DNA from: Tetracentron sinense
Taxonomy: Eukaryota; Streptophyta; Magnoliopsida; Trochodendrales; Trochodendraceae
Assembly: GCA_015143295.1 (NCBI GenBank)
Contig: CM026565.1
Span: forward strand, 28,280,052 to 28,344,051
DNA: 64,000 bases
Direction of reading: 5' to 3'
This document shows, in pieces, positions 38,174 to 50,939 of this stretch (position 1 is the first letter of the stretch; each line of letters opens with the position of its first letter). Below the pieces are notes generated by a model, which worked only from the letters and a program-made list of their open reading frames with translations, was not told the DNA's origin and did not search any database. A program made the position numbers and the translations under genes.

Positions 38174-40176
38174 TGTCACGACCCAAAATACCCCCTAAAA
38201 GTTAATGATACTTTGGCTCATGATGTGCCTTATCAAATCATACTATCCTATGAAATACACAATGCATAACATAGTGGAAGCAAAGATAAAGCGAAAGCAG
38301 TATATGGTTACAAGTCTGAACCAACAGACTAAAAACAAGTCTAAAGTAAACATTCCCTATTTTTAAAGTACATCGATTATCTCCCTCTCAACTCTTAGCA
38401 ATAGGCTAGATAGGGCCTATCTAGAGCTCCATCATCTTGGCGATGATCCATAGTAAGATCCGGCTCGTAGTACTCCTCCTCTATCCAATGCTCGCATCTA
38501 CAAAACCTACCGAAGTCAACAATTCAGCTGAGCATGAAATACTCGGCGTCTACAAGCTACTAGCTAACAGTGTTATAAAACATTAACATCTACACAGTTC
38601 ATCACTCATCCAAAATCGTAGAGCGTAGAACAATAAACTTTACTTCAAAACTTAACTTAGAAAATGTGTAGTTTTCTAAACATAGTCTTATAAGCATACT
38701 TTGAAATCAAAATTTATGAGTCCTTACGAGAAACCAAAACTTAGCTTATGAGTTCTTGGGAGAATCAAGATTCTTATGAGATCTTTGAGCTTATGAGATT
38801 CCTTATGAGATCTTTGCTTATAAAACTTATGAGTTTCTTCAGAGACTTATGGGATTCTTATGAGCTTATGACTTAAGAGCCAGACCTTATCACCCGTAAA
38901 AAGACTTAGTGTCGGGTATGTAAATATCATTCATCAAATACATAGAAGTGGGCTGCCATGATCCTTGACCAACTTTCCCGTTGCCATTATCAAATGTCTT
39001 ATAAAATTTACTTTGAGCTAGGTGTGACATATCCTTGGATATACCCTACCCTTGACCAACCCTCGGCTTGACTTTATAATACTTATGAGCTTTTGAGTTT
39101 ATGAGTTATATTAAGGAATTTTGGATACCCGTACTTGTGAGAAAACTTCAAATCATGCAAGACGTAGAGTACATAGAGTGCTTGTGATCATCATGGTAAA
39201 CTTAGAACACTTAGAAACATGGAATCATAGTCATAGAAATTCAATTGTAGTGATAGTTTACAAGTACCCAAAATTCATCATCCAATTCATCCATAGAACA
39301 TACGGTAAAACCTGGTTTTCTTAAAAAGATTAGAACACAGGTAGACAGTAGAGTGTATCTACCTTTCTAAGACAAATTCTCTTTGGTCCAACGGTTGAGA
39401 AATACTAAGGAGCGACATCCAAGCTTGAAAAAGCTTGATCCTAGCTTGGGAAATAAAAACCGAAATCCCATTTTTCAAGAACACTAACTCAGAATTTATC
39501 TTGGAGAAATCAAAGCTTTAGAATCACTTTGGATTCGAAATCCAAGCTTTAGAACACCAAAGAAATCAAGAGGAACTTTTCCTCTGGTAGAAAATACGAA
39601 CCCAAGATCACCGTGAAACACACTTTGAAGAACCCTAGCTTTCCTATTTAAAATCTCCAAAAATCTTTTTCTTAGGGTTTGAGTAAATCAAACTCACGAA
39701 TTTAGGTCCTATTTATAGGCCATGGGTTGTCAAAATCCTTAAAGGCCCTTGGAAAATATCTTCCATAGGTCGGTTTGCGCTATTCCAGGTCGAATAGTGC
39801 TTTTCTGGGTCAGATTTGTCGATGAGATTGGAACCCCCGATGGAATTCATCGACGAATCTGGGTTCTGAACTTTCTATTCAAAACTGCCAGAAGCACTCG
39901 CCGACGAGTTCTTGTCCCTCGATTGGATTCGTCGACGAATGGTGCTCTATTTTGCTGTTATTCCTATGTTTCCATTTTTTTAACACTTAGATGTTTTTTC
40001 CTTTGTTCTTTAACACTTTTAAACATGCCAAAGGGTTCTTATAACCTTGAACCACATAACATAACAAGAATGGTGAGATCAAACTCACATTAATTATCAT
40101 CTCATTAATCAAAACCAAAAGATTGTGCCAATGACACTATTCACTAGAATAGTTAATAGGATTCCGGGGTTCTACA
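38174..40176 (-). mobile_element. Solo LTR of a gypsy-like element, about 2 kb
   Basis: On the minus strand the block starts TGTAGAACCCCGGAATCC and ends GGGTCGTGACA, a common plant gypsy LTR pair of ends. TATAAATAGG on the minus strand (about 39711-39720) is the expected TATA box. No second LTR, primer-binding site or coding region is adjacent, so it looks like a recombination product. The flanks AGCT and AGTT give only an uncertain duplication. The part at about 38690-38890 is built from repeated CTTATGAG strings. Confidence 0.65.
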
Positions 40177-41394
40177 AGTTAGACACAATTAACATCAGAT
40201 CCCTAATAAAAGTGTACACGCGAGGAACTGAAGTTGACAGATCCTCAAAGACTCTCTTATTCGTTTCTTTTCCAAATAGACTATGTGCACACATGAGGAA
40301 TTGGAGTCGACAGGTCCTCAGACTTTTTTATTTATTTCTTTTCCAAATAGGCCATGATTTGACTCCTGATAAGATGAAAACTCTTATTAGTTAGTGTTAT
40401 TTCAGAAACGTCATGTAAATTGAATTCGTGGCACTCTCCTAAATTTTCTAAGGAAATCTTTAGGGTCCGTTCTTTTGCAGAGATTTATAAAGTCCGACAC
40501 TTTGCAAGTTTTATCATTGATTGGACAATATGCATTTTCTTTTGAGAACTAGATGTATTGTACTTTTCACTTCAAGGTTGCAATTCTCATTAGAATTTTT
40601 TTTCCTTATAAATGTGGATATCTCGAGCCTTAAAGACTCGGACTAGTCTCACATGCTGCATAGGGAATACCCCCACCTCATACAACCGATACTGAGGGGA
40701 GCCCAAGAATCGACCTTGAGACCTCTGTTTACGGTTCGTCCTTCAGCCACTTGGTTACACCTCAAGGGGTGACCTATAAAACTTCAAATGCAGTAAAATA
40801 AATGATTTCAAGTCTCGTAAAAATGGTAAGACTTGAAATCTCATGGAGGGTAAGAATTAATCTTGTTTTAAACCTTGACAAAGGGGCTCAAATTTTCTAA
40901 GAACTACCATGACAAAGTGTAAAATGCCAAACTTTATAAGTATCAACAAAGCAAAAGATCTGATTTTTTTTTTTTGCTTTGAGTTTAGATGTAAGCATTA
41001 TTCTCACGATTATATGGCTGACAAATGGAAATGCTAGCCTCAGACGCAGACTTCCAAACTCTCACTATGATAATAACATGTGTCACTACTTTTCCCTATT
41101 GCCTTTAGAACCGATTGAAATTTTAACGTCATTTGTTAAAAAAATAGTTTTCCTTATCCTATTGAAGGTGTAGCAACTACAAAGTGTTACGATCACAATG
41201 AGAGTTTGAAAGTGTGCACTTATATCTAGCACTCCTTGGTTGACAAATGCACTGATAGTTGTTATTGCAACCAAGCATACCTAGTTACCATAGCATGCCT
41301 TGGCCAGGTCTAAAGCCATGTCTAACAGAAAGAGTTTAAATATAAATAACATACCTCCAAAAACATGCATTTTTAATAATATAATGAGGATTGG
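40177..41394. other. Intergenic, with a 73-bp tandem duplication
   Basis: About 40216-40357 is two copies of a 73-bp unit (ACACGCGAGGAACTG... and ACACATGAGGAATTG...), each ending TTCTTTTCCAAATAG. The rest shows no gene. Confidence 0.6.
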
Positions 41395-41720
41395 CTGTTC
41401 AAAATGTTGATTGAAGTTTTGTTAATTCCAAAACTACATTTTCTTTGGTTCAAAAGTTGGTTGAAATTTAGTTAATTTCAAAATTGTCCTTATATATATG
41501 GGTTGAATTTTAATTAATTTCAAAACTACCCCTGCAGATGAGTTCAAAACATTAATTGAATTTTAGTTAATTCCAAAATTACCCTTACACATACGGGTTG
41601 AATTTTAATTAATTCCAAAACTACCCTTACACATATGAGTTGAATTTTAGTTAACTTCAAAACTACCCTTACATATGGGTTCAAAACAGAATAAATTTTA
41701 CTTAATTCCAAAACAACTTT
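41395..41720. repeat. Diverged minisatellite (GGTTGAATTTTAGTTAATT units)
   Basis: About seven imperfect copies of GGTTGAATTTTA(A/G)TTAATT-C followed by AAAACTACCCTTACA-ATATG, with a spacing of roughly 42-60 bp. Confidence 0.75.
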
Positions 41721-41939
41721 TAACTTTTATTAATATAAATGACTTTTTCGCTAAAAAATATAAGAGACTTAAAAATTTGATTGAAATTTAATATAATCTT
41801 AAAATTATTCTTTATTAATATATATAAAGCAATGATTTCATAATTGGACCGACCGTCAAACTGGCCAAGTGACCAATTCCTTGTTCGGTCGGTCTGGTTG
41901 GATCATGTCATTTTATTATTAAAAATATACACTTTTTAT

Positions 41940-42365
41940 TTTCTTGGCTAGATTGTCCCTAAATGTTTTTTATTCTCAAAATGACCTCAAGTCTGATTTC
42001 TTTACCTAAAATGCCCTCAAAATTTTCCTATAGTCAGAATGTCCTTAATATTTTTTAGTTTCCAAAATGTCCTCAAGTCAATTTTCTATACCCAAAATAC
42101 CCCTCACAAAAATTTTAAACCAAAATGCTCCTCAAGTTTGCTCATATTTCATTTTCTTTATTTTTACAATGTCTCTCAATTTTTTTATACCTAAAATATC
42201 CTCAATATTTTTATACCCAAAATACCCCTAAAGTTTTTTAGTTCTCAAAATGTCTCTTGTTTTTATACCCAACGTGTCCCTAACAAATTTTTTTTACCTA
42301 AAATATTCCTCAAGTCTTAATACCCAAAATACTCCTTAAATTTTTTTCCCAAAATGCCTCCCCCC
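41940..42365. repeat. Diverged minisatellite (CCCAAAATGCCCTCAAGTTTTT units)
   Basis: About a dozen degenerate units of roughly 30-35 bp, each with (C/T)CAAAATG(C/T)CC(T/C)CAA followed by T-rich sequence. No coding potential. Confidence 0.75.
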
Positions 42366-42573
42366 TCCCCTCTATCTCACATGTGATGCACGTGAGACCC
42401 ATTAGTTCTTAAAATTTATGTAATTTTCGTGATTATTTGTCCAATTAAGGAAGTAAGAAATACTTATAGAGCATTCGTTGCCGTGTTTTAACATGCAGCA
42501 AGACTGGTTGATATTCTCCTCAGATGGGTCCTACGAAACAGTGGAATCCTTGCACAAGTATAACCAAATGAGG

Positions 42574-43542
42574 AATAATCCCCTCCTCCTACGAGGAGGA
42601 GAGTGAGCATCTCGCACTCACAAAGCTCCTGTAACTATCACTGAAGTTTAGTTAAAGAAGTGCTAACCATGTGGTTAATTTTTTTCTAAGGAAGATAATC
42701 ACCTCTACCTTCGGTGACGCAAGGAGGTGTGTCTCGGCTCCGCTTTTCTTGCCACATGTCCTATGTTAACTTTCTTTAACTGTGATTAAAATTCATTCAC
42801 CCTTAAGGTTCACCCATCTACCATTGGTTTTTAGAAAAATAAAATATAATTTTTTTTAATCATAGGAATAAAAAAATTTAATCCCACTTATTGGCAGATG
42901 AAGGTGCAGCTTTGTGTACTACTCTTTTTCTAAAATCCAATTATAAATGCTTTAAACCCTAAAGCTCAGTGAATCTTAACCAAAGTTAAATGGAGTTAAA
43001 AAGAGACATATAACAAGTTTTAGGTTAAGAAGTTTTAACCCCTATAAATAATTTTTTTTTCTAAAAACTAGGATAGATGCTTTAACCCTAAGGAATAGTG
43101 AATCTTAACCATAGTTTAAAGGGAGGTGTCTGCATGTGAGGTGTGAGTATGTGTTTCCTTTCTTTGCCTTCAATAATCATCTTGAGGTGTTATTGAGTAT
43201 ACCAAAAAATGAAGAAGCCTTAGGGTGGTGTTTAGTCCCATACCGGAAGTGTATCCAAGCACGTTGCCCTTATAAGTTCCATAGCGTCCCAAACAGTTGG
43301 TACCCGTTTTGGGAAGCTCGGGTGAAACTTATAAGGGTGCGTGTATGATCTGCATGTGTGTCGTGTGTTTGAGTGAGTGTCTGCATGTGGGGTGTGAGTG
43401 TGTGTTTCATTTCTTTGCCTTAGTAATTACCTTGTGTTGTTATTGAGATAAAAAAAAAATAAAAATAAAAGGAATACGTGGCAAAATTTTAAGGGGGGTA
43501 AGACGGCACACTCCACTCCACTTGTACGAGGAGGGGATTATT
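42574..43542. mobile_element. Inverted-repeat element of about 1 kb with AATAATCCCCTCCTC ends
   Basis: The left end AATAATCCCCTCCTC is mirrored by the right end GAGGAGGGGATTATT (with small differences inside). Just inside the left end is the hairpin CTCCTCCTACGAGGAGGAG. The interior contains two opposed arms of the dispersed TTAACC family (about 42780-42870 and 42930-43015) and a 75-bp direct repeat (about 43127-43200 and 43376-43450, GTGTCTGCATGTG-GGTGTGAGT). I could not find a clear target duplication, so the outer boundaries are tentative. Confidence 0.55.
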
Positions 43543-43900
43543 TTTCATACGAAATAAAGGTATGTAGTTGTCTCTATGATAACGTCACCCTTCACCAAAG
43601 CAAGCTGCAGAAACAAACGCCATCCTCTCGCTTAAAATCCAACGGCTAATTCAAAATCAAGTAAAAAAAACAATAAAAGAGAAAAACCCAAAAGGAAAAC
43701 CTCAGTAGATCGAAGATCGATCATGAACGACAACTGTAACAGATCTGGGATTTAATTTCGATTCTACATTTGATTTCTTGAATATATGTTCTTGATTTCG
43801 GTCTCTGAATATCTGGTTTTAACGGCATCGATCAATCGATCCATGAAGCTTATCTCCTGGAAATCTAGGGATTTTCCATCTGTTTTTTCCAAAATCATCG
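43543..43900 (+). other. UBP22 5' flank and leader with upstream ATGs
   Basis: ATG codons occur at 43723 (a 10-codon frame closing at 43755) and at 43786. The second opens a frame that overlaps the UBP22 start out of frame and runs to 44502. Whether they are in the mRNA depends on the transcription start, which I cannot place. Confidence 0.5.
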
Positions 43901-46900
43901 ATGTCTTCGAAGCGAAACGGTCAGATGACTCAGATTCCTCAGCCGTGTCCTCACCTCGCCGGATTCCGATCCAGACACGGCCTCAGATTCTTCCGTGCCA
44001 TTCAGAAATGCCTCCGAGTCAAGCCACTCGGCCGTGCCTCGATCCGTCGCGACTCGGGCGAGTTCCCGCGATGCGGCACCTGCGCCACCGGCGAGTGTAC
44101 CGGCACGCACCTCTACGCCTGCGTGGCGTGCGCGTCCGTATTTTGCCATTTGTCGTCCGAGTCATCCCACGCGGCGGCTCACGCCGAGTCGATGCCACCT
44201 GGTCACGAGATCGCCGTCGACGTCGACCGCGCCGAGCTTTTCTGCTGCGCGTGTCGCGATCAGGTGTACGATCGAGATTTCGACGCTTCAGTTGTTCTTG
44301 CACAAACAGCAGCTTCGACGCTCGGTGGATCGAAGATTCGCGAAGCTCCGCCGGAGAATCTGAGGAAGCGAAGGAGGGTGGATTATCGGCCATGGACGCC
44401 CGATCCAAGGGAGCTTGTTTTGATCAGGAGAGGTTCGAGTTCGTTGCAGAGAGGAAATGGAGATTCTTCCGATTGTTTGCCTTGGGGATTGCGAGGGCTT
44501 AACAATCTTGGAAACACTTGTTTTTTGAATTCGATCCTTCAAGCATTGCTCCATACTCCTCCTCTGAGGAACTATTTCTTGAGTGATCGCCATAATCGTT
44601 ATGAATGTCAGCAGAAGAAGAATTTCAGTAATGCCAGTAAAAAAATTTCCACCAGCAACGATAATGGCAAGAATTCCCGCTTGTGTCTGGCTTGTGACAT
44701 GGATGCTATGTTCTCAGCTGCATTTTCCGGGGATCGGTCGCCCTATAGCCCTGCCAGATTTCTGTACAGGTTTGAATTAAACTTTTGTTTCTTCTTTAAC
44801 AATTTCATCCTCTTGTCTTTCGCCTTCGCAATGCACTTGACAGCGATAACTTAATTGTGGGATTAAACTTCGGTTCAGTAGTTTGCATTTATGTAAAATG
44901 GAAAATGTTTGATTTTTTGAAAGTATAGGAGAAGATGAGCTAATGGTCCAGGTCATCAATCCCGGAAATTCGCCGCAATAGTTATTAATATGTATATTCT
45001 CCTATCTGAAGTGGGGATTTTGTTATTCATGCTTCACATCTTGCCATAAGTTTTATTCATTAAAAAAAAAATCAGTGAGTTGTATGATTTCATTTTTATA
45101 TCTTTGTTCTTCTCAAGTTGTTTTTTTTTGTTTTTTGTTTTCTAATTCAGTAGATTTATTTGTTTTGCATCAAGTGGGTTCTACTTCTATGTATGAAATT
45201 TCCCTAGTGTTCCGAAAACGAGGCAGCTGTTGTTTGATTGTTGAAAACTGTGGCTTTGTTGCAGTTGGTGGCAACATGCAGCAAATCTGGCAAGTTATGA
45301 ACAGCAGGATGCACATGAATTTTTTATTTCCATGCTTGATGGGATCCATGAAAAGGTGGAGAAGGATCAAGGCAAGCCCCAGAGCCAAGGTAATTTTTCC
45401 CCATATTAATCTTTCTGTCTGTTAGGTATCAATGCCTCTTTGAGATTTGTCCTTTACTCCAAATCAGGAGGTTAAAGGTCCCATGGGACCTTAAGAACTA
45501 CTAAAGAAGTAACTTAATACAGGGCACTCATGCAGTGTAATGGGGTATACCACTCAACAGGTTCTACTAAGGGACAATCTATGCTAAAAAAATTTCTTAT
45601 TGCTTTCTGATGTTCAGAAAACAATATGTCAAGACAAACAAAAGTCTTCTACAGAATGATGGTATAATCCGTATGATCAAGTCAATTGTTAGCTAGGAAA
45701 TCTCCAAAGTGGTCCAATCTCCAGTCTTTTTGTGGGCCCCATTGTCCTAAGCGTATGCCACATGTACTGGTATGATGCTGGTATACTGTACTTCAAGTTT
45801 CAGCTACTTGATAGGTAGCTTTGATATTCCTTCTTTTTATAGTTTTCAGTTTTTAAATGACTCATTTGTACTTTTCTAAGGAAGATATTTGCCTTCGATG
45901 AACACAATCATGTAATCCAGCCATCCAGGTGCAATATAGAGAATAAACAGAAGCAAGGAGCTACATAGAGAATACACAGAAGCAGAGCAAAAAGCTCCTA
46001 CCCAGTGTTAAGAATAGGTAACAGCCCCAGCTGCTCACAGTCCCCCCCAACCTGACACCAAGACAAAATGACCTAAGTAATAAGAGAAAGAATGTACTCA
46101 ATTGGCTTGGATCTATTCCTAAAGTCCCGATTGTTCCTTTCTTCCCACACGCACCAACATATAGCATCTGGGATCATACTCCATATCATTCTCAAGGGGT
46201 CATCCACGTCTTGCAAGATCTAGCTGGAAATGAAGTCCCTAAAGCCAAGGGAAAATATGCAATGAACCCCTAGGCAGGATAGGAAAAGATCCCAAGTCCA
46301 TCTAGCAAAGGGGCGATGGAGCAAGGGATATGAAGTTCAATTTGTATAATGTACGGATCATGATACCAATACCATATAGATCATACTTTTTTCTTGCAAA
46401 GAGTAAGGGAAGGTTTCCAAGGTGGGTCGAAGTTCTTGATTGGGCGATCCAGTTCAGTTTCGGTAATTACCTCAAATTCATAATGGATCCAAGGAAAAAG
46501 TTAGTACTCTCCACCCAGGCTTACCAAATTGATTGTTAGATTGGTCGTACTAAAATGTTGTTGTCACTTAGAGGTAGCCAGCCCAGGGTTCCATAAATTT
46601 TGATAAAAGCTTAACTTTCCTTAACATATTTCGTCATAGGAATTTCTGGACTCATCTCAATTAGCATGTGTTTCACACATTGATCTTCCCTTGAACACCT
46701 TTAGAGATAATGGCTCCTTTAGACTTCCTAAACTTTATACCAACAAAGGTGCTACACTTTGATTCGAAGGATGCTATGGCCTTTGTTATGGAGCTTATTC
46801 TCCCTCAGTAAGTTACTCATTCCTTCCCTTGGTAATTGTGCTGATTCCTCTAGTAAGTTGCATCCCTTGGTAATTGGCTTAAAAATTTTGTAACATTGAA

Positions 46901-48649
46901 AATGAGCCTGAGGTGCCTTTTGATTTTTCGTCACACATTCAAAGTGAAAAACGGAGGCTTCTCCGATATTAAAGGACTGAGAAAGGATAATCCTGGAATG
47001 AACTGGGAATCATGTGCTGGTTAGAGTTCAAAAGTTATTTCAGTTTTCTTGATAGGCAAATTATCTGTGCACTTACGATGGATGTGACTGATTTATAAAA
47101 TTTTCAGTTATTTTAGATAATCACCTTGATATGTTTCTTGAAACCATCCAAAAAAAAAGAAGTTATTGTTTCTCACTTTTCTCTTATATGGAAAAGTGGA
47201 TGCGGGATCATCACTTTCAAGGCTCAAGTTATGAAGATATATGGGATTTTTTCCTCTCCCGGATGGGGTTAGCATGGGTTTTTCATTCATCCCTCCATAA
47301 ATTCTTAGCTTGTTGGTCTTGGAAGAATGGGGCGAGAGCCAGGGAGGCATTTGGGAGGTGCTCCTTGGAGCTATTCTTTGGCCTTGTTGGAAATAAAGAA
47401 ATCTCAGAGTTTTTGAGGACGTCATTTCTACTGTTTCCTGGATCTGCGATCGCATCATGTTGATAGTCATGGAGTGGGCTGGTTTGCATGGTAGTAGGGA
47501 GGAACTGTGGGGTATATTGTATTAAATGTTTTCATCCTAGTGGGTTAGGATCAAACTTGCTTCCTCCCAGTTTTTGGGTTTATAAACTTGTAAACTCGTT
47601 AGCCGGGTGTCTTCTTGTATTTCTTCTCTTCTTTTAATATATTGCATTGCTTTATCGATCCAAAAAAGAAGAAGTTATGAATAGTATAATAGCACGAACA
47701 GTTTTCCAACCAAATGTTTGAAATCATCTACTTATTCCTGTTGTAACTTTGTTGTCGTCAACATCTTTTGTTTGTATATTCAGCTGTCGTAACAAAAGTC
47801 TTATTAAAATAATATGTCTGTGCTTCCATGATTTAAGATTTATCCGATATTTTGATAATCTATTTGTTTGGCAGCACAGGCAATGGAGACTGTTGTATCG
47901 CTCATAGAGTATTCTCTGGTATCTTGAGATCTGATGTCACTTGTACGGCTTGTGGTTTCACATCTACGACATATGACCCATGTGTAGACATCTCATTGGA
48001 CTTGGAACCAAACCAAGGCGGTTCGAAAATGGCCTCTACAAAATCCCATTATTCTTGCAATGTTGAGCTAGATTCCACCATCTCGAGCCAAAGCTTTGGA
48101 ATATCTACCCTTGTGGGGTGCTTGGACCGCTTTACAAGGCCTGAGAAACTAGGCTCTGACCAGAAATTCTTCTGCCAACAGTGTCAGATGAGGCAAGAAT
48201 CTCTGAAACAGATGTCCATAAGAAAGCTTCCTCTGGTTTCTTGTTTTCACATCAAAAGATTTGAGCATTCGTCAATTCGAAATATGTCAAGGAAGGTTGA
48301 TCGCTATTTGCAGTTCCCTTTTTCTTTGAATATGGCACCTTACCTCTCTTCTTCCATTTTGAGGAGTAGATTTGGGAACCGGATGTTCACTTTTGATGGG
48401 GATGAGCAATATGCTTCAAATGAGTTATCTTCAGAGTTTGAGTTGTTTGCCGTCATCACTCACACAGGTAAACTGGATGCTGGCCATTACGTGACCTATC
48501 TACGGTTAAGTAATCAATGGTACAAGTGTGATGATGCTTGGATCACTCAAGTTAGTGAGGACCTTGTAAGGGCTGCGCAAGGATACATGATGTTCTATGT
48601 ACAGAAGATGCTTTACTATAAAGCAAGTGAGAAACTCGCTGCTTCCTGA
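43901..48649 (+). CDS. UBP22: Ubiquitin-specific protease 22 (SAGA deubiquitinase), 3 exons
   Basis: Ortholog of yeast Ubp8, animal USP22 and Arabidopsis UBP22, the catalytic subunit that removes ubiquitin from histone H2B in the SAGA-related module. Exons 43901-44769, 45265-45389 and 47880-48649 keep frame (869+125+770 nt), giving 587 residues. An N-terminal ZnF-UBP finger has C16/H18, C58/C61, C74/C77, H90/H94/H102 and C115/C118. A basic RKRRR run lies at 155-159. The catalytic Cys box [13 protein letters not shown] has C207. QQDAHEFF follows in exon 2. An internal CxxC zinc site is seen (CTACG and CQQCQ). The His box [12 protein letters not shown] has H534, with WYKCDDAW after it. For the third exon I chose the CACAG acceptor at 47875-47879, because the one 5 bp upstream breaks the frame. 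Intron 2 (2.5 kb) carries two L1 fragments. Complete and apparently functional. Confidence 0.95.
45900..46325 (-). pseudogene. L1 LINE 3' fragment in UBP22 intron 2
   Basis: On the minus strand the frame reads [16 protein letters not shown], then [18 protein letters not shown], the zinc-binding RVT-like C-terminus of plant L1 ORF2, with stops. Antisense to UBP22. Confidence 0.7.
47167..47669 (+). pseudogene. L1 LINE 3' fragment in UBP22 intron 2, with target duplication
   Basis: The first codons read [18 protein letters not shown] and FLACW, the C-terminal part of an L1 ORF2; a shifted frame and a tail of 3' sequence follow. AGAAGTTAT flanks it at 47158-47166 and 47670-47678, marking a short, 5'-truncated insertion of about 500 bp in sense with UBP22. 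Confidence 0.75.
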
Positions 48650-50939
48650 TATGTTGACAGACAGAAGAAAGTTAGTGAAGAAAAAGTTCGCTTGGGATGA
48701 AGTGTTGGTTTTAACAAATACGGCCTGTCCTGTTCTACAAAGAAAACATTTTGGCCAGTTTTGTACTTCATTAAAACCAATATATATCATATTGGTTATC
48801 TGATACCATTGAGTTGCTTCCGTCTGTAGAAGGCCAAGCAGTTCTTTGAGCTCTCTGATATATCTTTGACATAAAGTTATAATTATCAGTTGGAGCATAA
48901 AGTGGGCCTAAATTTTTGAGGCGCTCTCCGGTTGTCAGGAAAGTTTCTTCCATGAAGGTATGGATTCCACTAAAATGGTTTCAGTTTGATTCTTTTTTCT
49001 GCATATTCAAGTGTTGTTGTTGGGTTGATTCTTTTTCTTTATCATGGATCCTCTCCCAGGAGGTGCAATGCTTGGAGGTGTAGTTTACGGGTGTACTAAT
49101 TTCTTTTCAGGGCATATCCTTCTCACAATCTAATTTAATAGTTCCCTTTCATATACAGTTGTTTCTCTCCCCCCCGGAACTGATGTTTGGTTTGCCCACA
49201 TTAAAGCATGGATCCTCTTAGGAGGCAAAATGCTCTGAGTTGTAGTTTACTGAGTGTACTAATTTTTTCCATGGCACATCCATTTCTGAATTTGATTAAA
49301 GAGTTCCGTTTCCTATGCACTTGTTTCTGTTTTCCCCTCATGGAATTGACGATTGGTTTGCCCAACTTAAAACATTTAAGGATCATTCATGTAATATCTA
49401 CAGAAGTTTGGGGTACATCAGCAGTATAGCATCCATTCACCCATCTTATTCTTTATCCTAATAAGTGACTTTTGGTTAATTCAAGTCATGCTTATTAATT
49501 TATTGCAGAAAATGCTACAGACGTTACAACTATTGATTTTTGTTTGAACCTGTTAGACATTTATTATGTTATTAATAGCTTGCAAAACTGAGCATGAATG
49601 GACGGAATAAAGAGCTGATTCATATGAGGAGAATGTTTAACCGAGATGAGAAAAGTTGGTAATCATCATCCGGTAACACAAATCTTGTTGTAGCATTCCA
49701 TTTTATCAAAAGTCATAATTTCGATTAAAGCCTGTGCTATAAATTCTTTCCTTGCCATCTTCATCTTCATCTCTATCAACATCATTTTTTGCTTTTACCT
49801 CGCCCCACTAACTCATTCTTAACTTTTGTCATGACTGCTCTCCGTTGAACATGTCCAAACTATCTAGTCAACCCTCTTATAGTTTATATCCTACTAGAGC
49901 TACTCAAATTCTCTCAAATACGCTAATTTCTAATCTTATCTTTTCTAGTATTTCCACTCATTCGTCCCAACATCTTCTCGGTGATACTAATTCTATGAAT
50001 ATGTTCTTCGTTGTTGCCCAACATTCTACAACATAAAGCATAGCTGTCAGGATTTGTTTTTTTTTTACAGGTTCTACAACCTAAACCAATTTATGCTTAT
50101 AAAGGCATGTTATGCATATCAATGTGAAAGCTAAAACCATCCTTGCAGGATCGCTAATGTCAAAGATGTGGATTATGTTCCATCATCAGGTTCTTTTGTA
50201 CATAGCAACAATATTGGGATCTGTTTCTAAATATAGATAAGAATTACTAATTTGGAATTTAGTGTTGCTTGAGTTGTAAATAGAAACTCAGAAAGCTGTC
50301 CTTGTAGTTGCTTCTTTCCTGCTGAGGTGTATGTTCCATTTCAACACACTTGTTAGGGTACAAAGGATACTTTCTGTCTCTTATGTACTTCCAAATTCCT
50401 CTGTCCAGATTCCAGACTACCATTAAAGCATCCAGGACCTTAAATCTGGATGCACAATTGGTTATAATTTTGTAAGGTGGTGTTTGATCTGTATACTTGA
50501 TGGTTGATGCTGCCTACAGGTAATTAAAAGTTATTGGTTCATCCGTATGAGAAAGCACTGATACTCGAACTGGAATTGGTCCTAATTCTACATTGGGATT
50601 CTCAAGTTAGGGTTCTTCAAGAGTTGCAGAAGAGGATTAACTAATTTGAGGAGTCCTGAACTGGTAGATTGTCAAACAGGGGAATATCTTTCTACATCCA
50701 ACAAACAGCTATATTAGTGTTCAACTATGTATTCCTAGTTTCTTGAATATAAAAACTCCATTCAAGTGTTAAGTTAATGCATTATTGACATGTCGAGGAT
50801 TCCTCAAAGGTAGGTTCTTAAAATTGCCAAAGCCCATTCAGAGATGCCAAAAAATTAATTTGGCAGCATAGCTACATTCTTGTCATTATTATTGAATGCT
50901 ATGGATGATATTTCACCTCCTATAATTCCCCTGAATGGA
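48650..50939. other. UBP22 3' flank and intergenic DNA with a 165-bp duplication
   Basis: About 49044-49208 and 49209-49380 are diverged tandem copies. Both begin TGGATCCTCT, contain GTAGTTTAC-GGTGTACTAATTT and end with TTGGTTTGCCCA. No gene is seen; the bases just after 48649 are probably the UBP22 3' untranslated region. Confidence 0.65.

Noticed and set aside
38174-40176. Complete LTR retrotransposon
   Set aside because: Only one LTR-like block with one TATA box; no internal region or second LTR on either side.
43786-44502. 238-residue Arg-rich frame overlapping UBP22 exon 1
   Set aside because: Most of it is the shifted frame of the GC-rich UBP22 exon; kept only as an upstream-ATG observation.
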